This document shows, one piece after another, positions 13,501 through 22,600 of a stretch of DNA of 37,790 nt. The translations under genes and the position numbers were made by a program. Within the stretch, counting starts at the first letter, position 1. Each line of letters starts with the position of its first letter. Below the pieces are notes generated by a model. The model searched no databases. It was not told the DNA's origin and saw nothing but the letters and a program-made list of their open reading frames with translations. The stretch is from Elysia marginata. Its lineage: Eukaryota > Mollusca > Gastropoda > Plakobranchidae. The stretch lies in NCBI GenBank assembly GCA_019649035.1, contig BMAT01008585.1, positions 135,435 through 173,224 on the forward strand, read 5' to 3'.

Positions 13501-14625
13501 GTAAGTTATTGCAACAGACAAATTTCAATACTTTTTTTGGAATCCCCACCCTAAAATCTATAAAATCCCCAAATTTTGTACCAATAGCTTTGAAAATAAA
13601 AAAGTTATGAATTTTTAACCTTCATTTTCTGATCAAACAAGTACCGCCGTCTTGCTCGTTTTTTGCTCTATCTCTTTGTAAATGATTGTCCAAAAAATTT
13701 CCTAGGTTTCGCGTCAGTAAAATGGACATAACTTTTTTATTTATGAAGGGATTTTGATGCTTTAAAAAGTTTTTTGTACAGAAAGGTTAGCTCTATCAAA
13801 TGAAATTAAAAAAGCAAGAATTTGACCAATTTGAATTTTTTTGGTCCCCTTGCTAGACAATAGGCAGAGAATCTTGTCAGAATGCTAGAGTGATGCGCTT
13901 AACTAGCTGCTCTTCTGTGAGTTCAGAAGGTACTTTGATTGGTAATGGCCTGGCGGGGAACCCTTGTAAAGTGCTTAGAGTACATTTAGTGGGTAGGCCC
14001 TACATAAAAATCGCTCTAGATCTGGATCTACTTCTAAAGATCTAAACTATATTCTAGATTTTATGGCTTAAAAGAGTCTAAAGTGAAATTATGATTTTGA
14101 CAGATTAGATCTAGATCTATATCTAAGTCGACTAAGTCTAAGATCAGATAGAATTTCTGGATTTCTAGATAGCCTAGATATATCTAGATCTAGAGACTAG
14201 ACATAGGCCTATTACCGATTTTCTATAAAATCGTCTATAAAATCGCAAAATAAATCGGAGTTTGGACTGTCAAACCTAAACCTGAACTGGTTTTCTTTTT
14301 TCTCGGTCAAGGTCCCCCATAAAATAACACAAAACTAAAAGAGGTGCCTAAGATTTTGGTTAAAAAATTATCGTGACAGCATGCATGGAATGATCCAGTA
14401 ATTGTCATCTGATCTATTTTTAGCATGATAGTGATACTGGAGGATCCCAGATTTTTCCCTTAAAGACATTACTTTACATTTTCTATGAGTCAACAATATT
14501 TAAGAAAAGTTCAGCGATGTAAATATTCTCTACATGAGGATTAAAAAGTATTTTACCTTTTTCAACTCAGCATCACTTGCGTTTCTAGTCACACCTAGGA
14601 CTTCATACAATCTGTTGTCAGCCAT
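1583..14625 (-). CDS. DNAJA2: DnaJ/Hsp40 co-chaperone, subfamily A (DNAJA2-like), 5' part
   Basis: Type I Hsp40, a co-chaperone that delivers clients to Hsp70 and stimulates its ATPase, normally cytosolic. Exons on the minus strand: 14557-14625, 6229-6288, 5202-5301, 3266-3392 and 1583-1663, all with GT-AG borders and matching phases, giving about 145 of the usual ~410 residues. Residues 1-70 are the J domain, starting MADNRLYEVLGV, with the HPD motif at 33-35 and the KFKEISFAYE and LSNPEKREVYD helices. Residues 73-110 are the Gly/Phe region. The conserved GEDTVHPL and VSLEDLYNGKTSKLQL stretches precede the first zinc-finger CxxC at 141-144. The subfamily call follows from KEISFAYE, NPEKRE and the HPL-VSLEDLYNGKT junction, closer to DNAJA2 than DNAJA1. 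The start has a good context (AAG before ATG, G after). The zinc-finger remainder and C-terminal domains lie left of the window. Introns carry a MITE, SINEs and LINE pieces. Confidence 0.95.
1664..3265. other. DNAJA2 intron 4, no gene seen
   Basis: An AT-rich intron with several A runs (for example 2878-2895) and no open frame resembling a protein. I see no repeat with clear ends. Confidence 0.6.
3639..4678. mobile_element. Nonautonomous pogo/Tigger-like DNA transposon (MITE), 1040 bp
   Basis: Both ends start CAGTCAAACCTGCCT when read inward and are flanked by TA (3637-3638 and 4679-4680), the target duplication of the Tc1/mariner superfamily; the CAGT..AACCT start is typical of pogo/Tigger. 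The inverted ends continue with diverged GACCACC-type motifs, and GTGGTCGTC or GTGGTC(C/T)TC motifs recur near both ends. No transposase frame remains inside. It lies in DNAJA2 intron 3. Confidence 0.85.
5302..6228. other. DNAJA2 intron 2
   Basis: An AT-rich intron with A-rich runs near 5587, 5680 and 5725. It contains the retroposon-like segment described separately and no coding sequence. Confidence 0.6.
5771..5945 (+). repeat. Retroposon 3'-end-like segment with AATC-type tail
   Basis: A segment with clearly higher GC than the surrounding intron, containing GTGACCGGCTGAGGC and GTCTCTGGGTAGCAGCC. It runs into a short tandem tail (TCAATCAATCAGTCAA) as at the 3' end of RTE-type LINEs or their SINEs. 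No second copy is in the window, so family and 5' end are unknown. Confidence 0.35.
6338..6960 (-). repeat. LINE/SINE-derived dispersed repeat, minus orientation
   Basis: Read on the minus strand, the segment ends near 6340 with GTAAAGAGCTTTGAGCCTTC followed by a GCGC-type motif. This is the 3' signature of CR1/L2-group retroposons and their SINEs. The interior (GCATTCCAGACTACTGGTGC at 6660-6679 and AGGAGCCAGTGAAAATG near 6890) resembles a noncoding dispersed repeat type I recall from several animal genomes. No open frame is present. Confidence 0.35.
7125..8965. repeat. Cluster of CTACAGAGTRACGATGTAA repeats with GA-rich and CT-rich arms
   Basis: Variants of TTAATTGCTACAGAGTRACGATGTAA occur in direct orientation near 7125-7150, 7165-7182, 8171-8198, 8222-8250 and 8268-8280, and inverted at about 8936-8962. 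Between them are a GA-rich arm (about 7610-7950) and two CT-rich blocks (8341-8500 and 8694-8865). The two CT-rich blocks are diverged direct repeats sharing TATCTATCGATCTAGTCTAG. The layout looks like nested or foldback-type nonautonomous transposons, but exact element ends are not clear. Confidence 0.4.
9570..9765 (-). CDS. Exon encoding a BED-like zinc-finger start, transposase- or ZMYM-like
   Basis: On the minus strand, ATG at 9765 opens MTEESERFVERAANL, then KFRWQWLEEKDCNGDYLLEYVRKL and a cysteine pair in FCLFCD. The FRW-WLEE-D-NGDY pattern followed by CxxC is the opening of a BED-like zinc finger seen in hAT-type transposases and derived host genes (family knowledge; not searched). Two donor candidates follow, near 9570 (AAACG/GTATCT) and about 15 bases further left (AACAG/GTAGTA). 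The His-pair half of the finger and any catalytic domain were not found nearby. It sits in DNAJA2 intron 1 on the same strand, so a transposon relic or retained first exon is more likely than a full gene. Confidence 0.4.
10366..10540. repeat. Cluster of CCGGCAATTGCCGG-type palindromes
   Basis: TTCCGGCAAT and ATTGCCGGAA face each other around one base at 10366-10386. TCCGGCAATTGCCGGA at 10525-10540 is a perfect 16-bp palindrome, and ATTGCCGGA also occurs at 10514-10522. The surrounding 10230-10560 is GC-richer than the intron. It may be the end structure of a DNA transposon; no second element boundary was found. Confidence 0.45.
10557..10925 (-). repeat. Unnamed dispersed repeat, copy A
   Basis: On the minus strand this aligns by eye with copies at 26322-26527 and 31768-32127. 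Shared blocks are GCATTCTGTC..AATGAGTCG, AGGCTTTTAAAG, GGGTGTTNAGAAGTC, AGATATTGACGCTAAAACCATTT-like sequence, the landmark GGTTGCTAAGGC, and then ACTTCAAACAGCTCTGACTT with GCATGATATAGCTTTT. Copy A is the longest single-unit copy. No coding capacity. Confidence 0.6.
11009..11415 (+). mobile_element. tRNA-derived SINE
   Basis: The head has a pol III A box (TGGTCTAGTGG, 11013-11023) and B box (GTTCGAGTCC, 11057-11066) at tRNA spacing, but the acceptor and anticodon stems do not pair well, so it is not a working tRNA gene. The body runs through GGTCTGGGGGTCCAGAC (a short hairpin) and GGCACTGAGGAGGGCC to a GACTTGACTTGA tail near 11400-11415, a short tandem tail like those of LINE-mobilised SINEs. 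The 3' limit is approximate. Confidence 0.6.
13960..14020 (+). repeat. CR1/L2-type 3' tail fragment
   Basis: TTGTAAAGTGCTTAGAGTAC leading to GGCCCTACATAAAAATCGC matches the general form of L2/CR1-group 3' ends (…AAAGCGCTTAGAG…GCGCTATATAAAT). The fragment is short and diverged, with no coding part kept. Confidence 0.35.
14026..14206. repeat. TAGATCTAGA-rich palindromic stretch
   Basis: AGATCTAGATCT and CTAGATCTAGAG-type palindromes are packed through this segment and are followed by TAGGCCTA at 14205. Similar motifs are scattered across the window (for example near 9890, 11000 and 15780), so this looks like a lineage-wide short satellite-like motif and not a local element. Confidence 0.4.
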
Positions 14626-15575
14626 CTTGCACGAGGATAGAAAGAACTGACGTCATTACAGATTCCCAGCGCCCTCTTCCGTTTGGGACATGACCTTTAC
14701 CTCATGTGGCTGCAAAGCCGGACATTTCTATCCTTGAAAAGATGGATCTACTGTGTTTTCAATAAAGTTACGGTCCCCTTTTATTTAATGTGGGTTTTTT
14801 TTATCTTTTCTTTGTCAACTAAAATTGAGTCATAAAATTTATTTTTTATTAACCAAACAGCCCTCAAAGTATTGTCATAATTTTGAAGGTCGCATAAAAA
14901 ATAGAAAAAAAATTAATTCACAACAAGATCTAGGCCCAAGCAAACAACATAACATTCAACATTTCAAGGACGATATTATTAATTAATGATCGGTCCTAGA
15001 ATTTTGTTGGCTTTTCTTATTGCGATAAAAAGCCCAAAAGTATACGAAATAAATTAAATATATGTTAAATGTAATGGAATTAAATTTTACTGACATTTCA
15101 TAAATAAAAGGGTAATTGTTGATTGTTTTGTATGCACCAAAATAATTTTAAATGTAAAAACACAACAATAGTATGCTGTTCATATTCAATACTAATTTTG
15201 TACGCTCTGCTTGTAACCTTAGCTGAAATCAAGGCGGGGCCTTGGGGGAAATATGCACATTATTAAGCCTAAGAGAAAGTAAAAAAATGAAATTCAAAGA
15301 TTGCAGGCTAATTCTTTATTAATCTGCATGTAGATACATGGTAGTGCTGTATCAAAAACTGTTACCCTAAGAAAGATACTTTACAAGGTCAATTTTAAAA
15401 CAAACAACATGTCTATGGTTTTATGCTCTAGAAAATTTATACGTATTTAATGATTGCATCACTAATCAGGTAAAAATGGTATTAATTTGTTCGGTTGACA
15501 AGCCAAATTAATCACTCTGTCAAGGGAGCTCACTCTTTTTCCTTGTTACTGTGGGAACTTCAGATAGTTGTCATC
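14626..15575. promoter_or_regulatory. Divergent intergenic region between DNAJA2 and MATCAP
   Basis: About 950 bp separates the DNAJA2 start codon from the first MATCAP-side ATG. The first ~110 bp next to DNAJA2 is less AT-rich and holds a CRE palindrome; both flanking ATGs sit in AAGATGGC/CATGGCGGC-type contexts like YY1 initiator sites. The middle (14770-15500) is AT-rich with no gene. A shared bidirectional promoter is possible, though the spacing is on the long side. Confidence 0.4.
14648..14655. promoter_or_regulatory. CRE palindrome (TGACGTCA) at the DNAJA2 start
   Basis: A perfect TGACGTCA, the CREB/ATF consensus, lies 23 bp upstream of the DNAJA2 start codon, so it falls in the core promoter or 5' UTR. 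A second perfect copy is at 13155-13162 within intron 1. Binding is inferred from the motif alone. Confidence 0.45.
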
Positions 15576-15643
15576 ATGGCGGCTGGCGATGTTTTGGAAG
15601 TGTTCAATGCGAGGCAGTTCAATGTAACAACCAGCTGTATAGG
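15576..15643 (+). other. Probable 5' exon of MATCAP carrying a short upstream ORF
   Basis: ATG in a CATCATGGCGGC context opens MAAGDVLEVFNARQFNV and runs to a donor (GG/GTAATT) at 15644. A strong acceptor (ATCTTTCACAG) at 16508-16509 would join it to the exon holding the MATCAP start. After this splice the frame stops at once (GGA TGA), making a 23-residue upstream ORF. Acceptors closer to the main ATG do not give an open join either. The 5' limit of the exon is unknown. It could also be the first exon of a different transcript. Confidence 0.4.
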
Positions 15644-16509
15644 GTAATTTTTCTTTTTTGTGTGTGTGTGTTTTTTGTGTTGTTGCTGTGTTAGATTCAA
15701 AACTTAATTTTTTAACCTTTCGAAAAATTTTAGAAAAAATTCCTTTTCCTTAAGATAATTTCTTTTAAAGCATAATCTAGGCCTAGATCCATTAGATGTC
15801 TACGTAGATTTAATTTATACATCAATACATGTAGAACCTAATTGAAAATTTCGAATTGAAGAACAGTGGAGGCTGAGTTTCTATATAAACCCCAATACTG
15901 CTGAGTCATAATTTCAGTGTTGATCTAGATTCTATGTCAGAATGTTGAGCTGTAAGTCTATCTACCATTCTAAGATATAAATCTATATATATTTAAAATA
16001 ATAATAATAATAATGTAATACATTTATATTACGCAACTTATTCCGCTATAAAGCAGACCCTGCATGTATTGTATTAAAGATGATCACATGCATAAAAGTA
16101 TGACAAACAAATAAACGAGAATAAAGTCGTCATGAATAAAAGGCAAAATAAGGTGTACATAATGACTATGATCAAGGCTGACTGTAATATGAACATTGAA
16201 ATAGCCTTAATAGGATTGATTTGAATTTTAGAGAGAATGTGAGTTCCGTAAGTCTACCTACATTTTATAAATCAGGGCATATTGCAAAGTAAGGCAATGG
16301 AAGTAGGCCTAAGTGTAATTGAATAGCAATATTTAAGCAGATATGGTTAGAGTGAAGATAGGAAAAAAAAAAAACTATGATACCACTCACAGATGGAAGT
16401 CTGTATTATATAGACCTGCTTTGATTTGATGAAAGTTTCAGACTTAGACTTGTTTACTCATTTAGTTTGCAACAGCTTTATTATCTACAAACCTTTCTAT
16501 CTTTCACAG
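15644..16509. other. Probable 5' UTR intron of MATCAP
   Basis: An AT-rich stretch without coding sequence. At about 15995-16120 an (ATA)n run followed by ATTTATATTACGCAACTT looks like the reversed 3' end of an L2/CR1-type retroposon with an ATT tail. The remainder shows nothing recognisable. Confidence 0.4.
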
Positions 16510-16665
16510 ATGATCTGAAACTAGATACCATTGCCAAGTCCCAGAAGATGCTTCTACAAAGTTTAAATTTCTAAACTTAAGATAGTTTTGTCTCATAAGT
16601 CATTTTATATAAGGAGTCGCTGATATTTTTATATTGCTTAAGAGCTTTGAGTAAAATCTGTCATC

Positions 16666-19600
16666 ATGTTCTATCGACGATACCGTCATTCTGTCAATCT
16701 TATGGGACGACCAGACTCAATATCATATGCTTTTCCGCCATCTGCATCAAGCTCAGCCCAAAGCGTTACTCTTGTCAACATGCAGCAATATCAGTCTGCA
16801 AACCACCATGCATCATATGGGGCTCCTCTGACAGACAGACCTCGCAAAAAACGAAAAAAGCGCTTGATTGTCAAGCAGCAAAGACCTTATAATGATAGCA
16901 GCAAACTTTCGTCCAATCATGTCCTCCCTTGTCAGAGAAGTGTCTCAAGCCTGTCAGATTCTTTTCTGCCCACAAAGCAAACAGGCAGCAAAACAAAGAG
17001 ACTGCCTCGATTGATGTCACCTTCTCGCCTTGATGAACTTGCAGCACCTGCTAATCGCCAAAACATGCTTTCCATGAGTTTAGTAGTCCAAAGCAATGAA
17101 AAAAAGAAAAAGCTGCCTCTTCTTGTAGCTATCAAGCCAGAGAATGAGAGATCAGAGAGAGAGAGGTTCATGAGAGCATCATTTAACTACAACCCGTATT
17201 TTGTGTACAGGGGCGTGGCAGACGAGGATGTCATGGATAGATTTAGGGACCCATCGGACAAATATCTACCTCATGTAAAGGCCTATTTCTTTTTTTTTCT
17301 GATAAGTGACATTAGTAGACCTACATTTACCACAGTAACTTCATAAATATAAATTTTTTATGTATTTTTTATAAAAGATACCTTCAAAGTCTCTGACATA
17401 CATTTTTTTTAAAGAATTGTCAAATTTATGGTGTAAAAACTCTTCTTGTTTTCACGGCTAGTTTATATCAATCAAGTAGTTTAACAACTCTTTCATTTTT
17501 ATAATTACCTTCGATGTCATTTTTGCCAAACCTTTGTTTTCCCTTTTTTGATTATGCTCTTTATTCTTTTTTTCAGGCAATATTGATAATGGAAAGAGCA
17601 ATCAGTCACTTTGGAAGTTATGAGAACTTTGAAGAAATAACTGGGGGGAAAATACTTAATAGATCTCAAATTTATGCGCTGGTTAAGAGGTTAGTCTGCC
17701 ATTCAGGGAAAAACTATCTTTATGTATATTCCTTCTTTAAATTATTACTTGTATCAAAAATATGTTGAAATAAACAGTTGAGTTAATTCAGAATAAGTCA
17801 GATTGCCTTAGGTTACAATCGTCATAAAACTGTATTAGCTCTTTGACTAATTCAACTCAAGATTTATGGCTTTTTAAAATTTTTTAGATCAAGAATGTCT
17901 TAACCACATGTGCAAAGAGAAATTTCCTTTAGTCCTGGGAGCCTAGGTTGGCTTCATATTTGATTAATGAAGATGATTTAGACTGCGAAGATTAATAATA
18001 ATAGATCATTTTATACAGATTTTTTTTTTTCATAAACATACACAACCATAAGATTATTGGTTTTAAAAATTCATTTTCCACTAAACGTTTTGAAAAATGT
18101 GTTCCTTTTGACTTTCAGATGGATGATGATTGTTAGGTGGGTTGAAAAATATTAAGGCAGATCATATATTCAATTATTGGTGCATCAGTACCAATGTAAA
18201 GCTTAAAGAAGAATAGAAAGTAAAGAGTGTTTGAACCATTTATTTTTACGTATTTCATAACGAAAATTAATAAAACAATTTTTTGCCTATTTCAACATAT
18301 AATTATAAATGTTGGAGGGGTTCATGACAAAAAAAAATTGAGGTGCACATAAATTCTGAATTGATTCATAGATACATAAGCAGAGAAGAGCTTGAAGAAG
18401 AGGTGGTCGTCAACCTCAGCGAAGATTTGCTCAGTCGAGGGTCAATGACTCGATCGAAAGGCAAAGCTGTGCTCAGTGTACGCAGTGTGAATCTGAGGGA
18501 ACATTGGGCTGAAGGACTTTTGAGACATGAACTGGGTGAGAGTGTTTTCTCTCTCTCTCTCTCACTTCCGCTGTCCTTTTTATTCACTTGTTTTTTTCTT
18601 CAGTGTATGCATCACTTTCTCTCCCTCCTACTCTACTCACCCCACCCTGTATTTCCAATCTGTTCCTTTTTTTATTTTTTCTCTCTTCATGGTTGTTTGC
18701 ATATTCAAGTGTTTTGTTCACCTTTTTATAAGCGTCTCGTCTGTAATATAATATCCACCTCCATTTTCCTTCAAATCAATGTATATTTTGTGCTGATTGC
18801 CTTGTTCTCATGTTACATAAGAAGTACTCATTTAAGTTTTTTTTAAGCTTAATTTTTTAAAACATATTCTTGTTATTATATGACAACTTTCATTCAATGT
18901 GCTTGGTGCTGCAGGCACTCATTACCTTAGGAGCTGTAACAATCGTCACCACCCTTGGAACAGCAATCGTGTAAGAAGAGATCTTGGTATGGAACCAATG
19001 AATCCCACAGAGGAAGGTTTGGCTTCGCTACACAGTGTTTTATTCAGGTACGGCAGTGCAAAGAATATTTCAACTGAATACCTTGTGATTGAAAAAAAGT
19101 GTTGACTTTAACCAAGGTTGAATTTATCCATTTTCAGAAGGTGGGGGGTGGATGGGGATGTAACATAGTGCAATCTATAAGAGCTAGATAAATTCAACAA
19201 GCGTAGTGTGACCACTAGGAAGGTATTCGGAGAAATAATGAAGGCTAGCCTGGGCTAGATGTAGACAGAGGGATAGTATGCGTAGACCTAAGTGCACAGA
19301 AATACTGTGTTTGTGTAACATTAAATGTGTTGGACTGGTGTGGCAAAGTGGGGAGGGGAGTGAGAGAGTCATCAGAGAACTGCCCCAATCAGCACCTGTT
19401 CAGCTGTACTACCNNNNNNNNNNNNNNNNCATTCTCCCCTCTCTCCCATTAGCCCTTGCTAGGTAGTGGGCCCAGGCAGGGGAGCATGTGATGCACGCAG
19501 TGTCTTGAAATTGAATCATGAATGAAAACAAAGATCGCCCACCCACTCATCTCTTTGCCTCTATTAAGACCCATCTGAAGTCTCTCTATCTCTTTTCATC

Positions 19601-22600
19601 TGACTTTAAGCAAAAATAGGTCTGAGGCAGTTGACTTAACACAAAATAAAGTTACTTAAATAAAGAAAGAAAAAAAACGTTGCTAGGTGCTACTTTAACC
19701 GAGAGTTGACTTCAAGGGAGTTGACTAAAAAATGAAAAATATTTTTGAGGATTGTGATAGCTTACTTTTTTAGATTTTCTAATACTTAAAGAGGAAACGT
19801 TTTTCCAGATTGACTTTTTTAGATTTTCTAAACCTAAAAGTGCATCAGAATTTTTTTTTTTAATCAGGTGAAAATATTACATTCTAGCCTTTTTTCTATC
19901 ATTTTTTCTCTAATGTAGAGAGAAACCATTTCTCTGGCGTGCTGCTTTGCTGTACTATACAACATTCATGGCGTCTAAGCTTTCTTTCAAGGAGTTGTTT
20001 AGTGACTTGGAGAAGTTTGTGTACAGCCCTAATGTGAGATGGGACTACTGCTTACGAGCAAAGAGAGGACAGGTGGATACGTCAAGGCCAGGTGAGGAAC
20101 AGATTTGGGCCTCTCTTTTGTAAAGTAGAGCTTTGTCTCATTGAACCAAAGATACTGAGACAATAATTGTTGGGGTTTTTTTTTTAAGTAGTATTCTTGG
20201 GGTTTATAGAATTAAGAATAATGTTGCTTTTTAATGGATTTATTTACTTCTTTACTGAATCAACATACTGATTGCATATTGAAAATAGTTCACATTGTGA
20301 CAGGCTCACTGCTAATATCAACACAATCATATAATTAAGACTAAGGATTGCAATAACAGGCCTGGTAGTTTTATGTGAACTAGTGAACAACATCAACAAA
20401 AGCAGCAAAAACCTACAATGACAATAACAACAAGAGCAGCAACAACAAAAGAACAATAATAATTGTAATTGTAATTGTAATTGAATTTATTCAGTTTTTC
20501 CAGGCCAACGGCCCAAACAACATTCAAACAAAAAAAATCATTCATTGAGGAGGAGTACATCCTTTAGAACATAAGATAGATAAGTTATTACAGAATTTAA
20601 CACAGTGGCATTTTTAGAATTTAAAAGGTTGCAAAAACCATTAGGATTACAATTTCGTGTTATTTCTTCAGATAAAAATGAAGGTCTAATAAGTTCATAT
20701 TTAGTACATTCAAAAATAATATGGTGCTCATTTTCTACTACAAGACATTCTGAACATAACGTAGAATCTGAAATGTTAAGTCTATGTAGGTTGTCATTGA
20801 CTGGGAGACTCTTACAACGTAGCAAGGCAAACAGTCTTTGTTTAGTATAGTTGTGAAGTATGTCAATATACGGAGCGGCAAAAGGGTTGGGATGGAAATC
20901 TAAATATTCTGGAAAAAGTCGTTGGGCTTCTGAGTTAAGTTCTTGAAAACTAATAGAGATGAGCCTATCCTTAGCCTTGCTTATAGACAACTCCACATTT
21001 CCCATATTCTGGTGATACCAAGCCTCGCCAAATCCCAGCGAACATAGTAAGGTTCGAATACTAATATAATAATATTAATAATGGTAATAAAATATTAAAT
21101 CATATCAACAATAACAGTAAAGTGTTTAATTAAATAGTATATGTTAGATATACAATGTATAGAGATTTACAAACTTGTCAATACTGGCTCAGTTTGAGAC
21201 AAGTTAAGGCTAATAGGTAAAAATTATTTTTTTTAATGCTACACCAAATTTCCCCCTGGGATAATGAAGTATCATCTCATCTTATCTTTAATTAAGAGAT
21301 GAGGTTTTGTTTTAAACAAAATATGGTGCCCATCCTCTCAAAGCTTTTTTTATCAGTAAAGCAGATTTGACAAGTAATATGCATGTACTAGATTTTTTAT
21401 TTGCAGGCAGTTTTATTTTTGTCACGAAATTTACAAAACAGTATGGTATCACAACACAGCGAATTCAGTACTAGGAAAAGAAAAAGGGAACGCTAAACCC
21501 AACAGATCATATGACCCTGTATTAGCAGCCTTATCTAAAAAACAGAAACAGGTCAGAATAAAAAATTAATGAAAGTAAAAGCGACTCCAAAAAGAAAGAA
21601 CTTAAAGCAGAAAGAAATAAGCTTCTCCATGAACTGCAGTCTATGGTCGAATGTAAACAGAACAATGAATTGGATAAAGCGGCTGAAGATATCAACAAAT
21701 TGCCTGATCATACCTGTCATGTTTAAAGCAGTAAAATCCCTGAATAGGAAAAAACCCAAAAATATTTTACGCAGATGGAAAATTTATCACAAACAGACGA
21801 AATACAAACTGTCATTGGTAAACACTTCAAAGATAAATTCAGAGACGATCAAATCAATGATCTAGAACATTTCCAAGGTGATGCACGTGATCTGAACAAT
21901 CCAAAAACTACAAATGAGGTAGAAAAAGCCCTCGCCCGTCTTAACAACAACAACAGAGCGAGTGGGGAGGATGGAATACCTGGGGAACTCATCAAATACG
22001 GCTCTGATATACTAGCCAAGGTTATTTGTAATATTCTTAATAGAGTTTTCTCAGAAAACGACGATATAAACATCAACGGCGGTAAAGTGAGAGGACTTCA
22101 AAAACCAGGAAAGGCTAAAGGCCCCGTCACTAATCTTCGCCCCATCACTCTGTTAAATACCTTGAGAAAAGTGCTTTCACTTATCGTGCTAAACAGAACT
22201 AAGCATGACATAAACGAGTACCTATCTCCAAGTCAAAGCGGATTTAGGAAAGGGAGGAGCACATCCGATATAGTGTGGAGTCACAGATGGCTAGTAAGCA
22301 AGACCTATGCCGAGAACATAGACTTTTTTATAACAGGCATTGATATGTCCAGTGCCTTTGACACCATAGACAGACACCTTCTCCTTAACATACTGAAGAA
22401 TATCATTCGAGAAGACGAACAACGCATAATCAGATACTTGCTTAGTAACACAGAACTATCTACAAAGCTCAAAGGATCATCAAAAACAGAATCATTCAAG
22501 TCAAATATTGGAACACCTCAAGGCGATAGCCTCAGCCCTTTCTTATTTGTTGTTTACTTAGAACATGTGCTCAAAAACATACGGAAGATCGAGACACTCT

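Larger units (their letters stand above)
6289..14556. other. DNAJA2 intron 1 (8.3 kb), dense in repeats
   Basis: A single large intron between the first and second coding exons. It holds, left to right: a LINE/SINE-like segment (6338-6960), a structured repeat cluster (7125-8965), a BED-like zinc-finger exon (9570-9765), a palindrome cluster (10366-10540), an unnamed repeat copy (10557-10925), a tRNA-headed SINE (11009-11415), a GC-richer stretch without genes (11470-12130), an AT-rich stretch without recognisable content (12130-13860), and a LINE/SINE tail with TAGATCTAGA-rich sequence (13960-14215). Confidence 0.7.

Noticed and set aside
15576..15643. In-frame N-terminal extension of MATCAP from ATG 15576
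   Set aside because: No usable acceptor before 16666 joins it in frame without a stop, and TGA at 16648-16650 closes the main frame just upstream.
20605..20850. Plus-strand 81-residue open frame
   Set aside because: It is antisense to the LINE C-terminal coding fragment.
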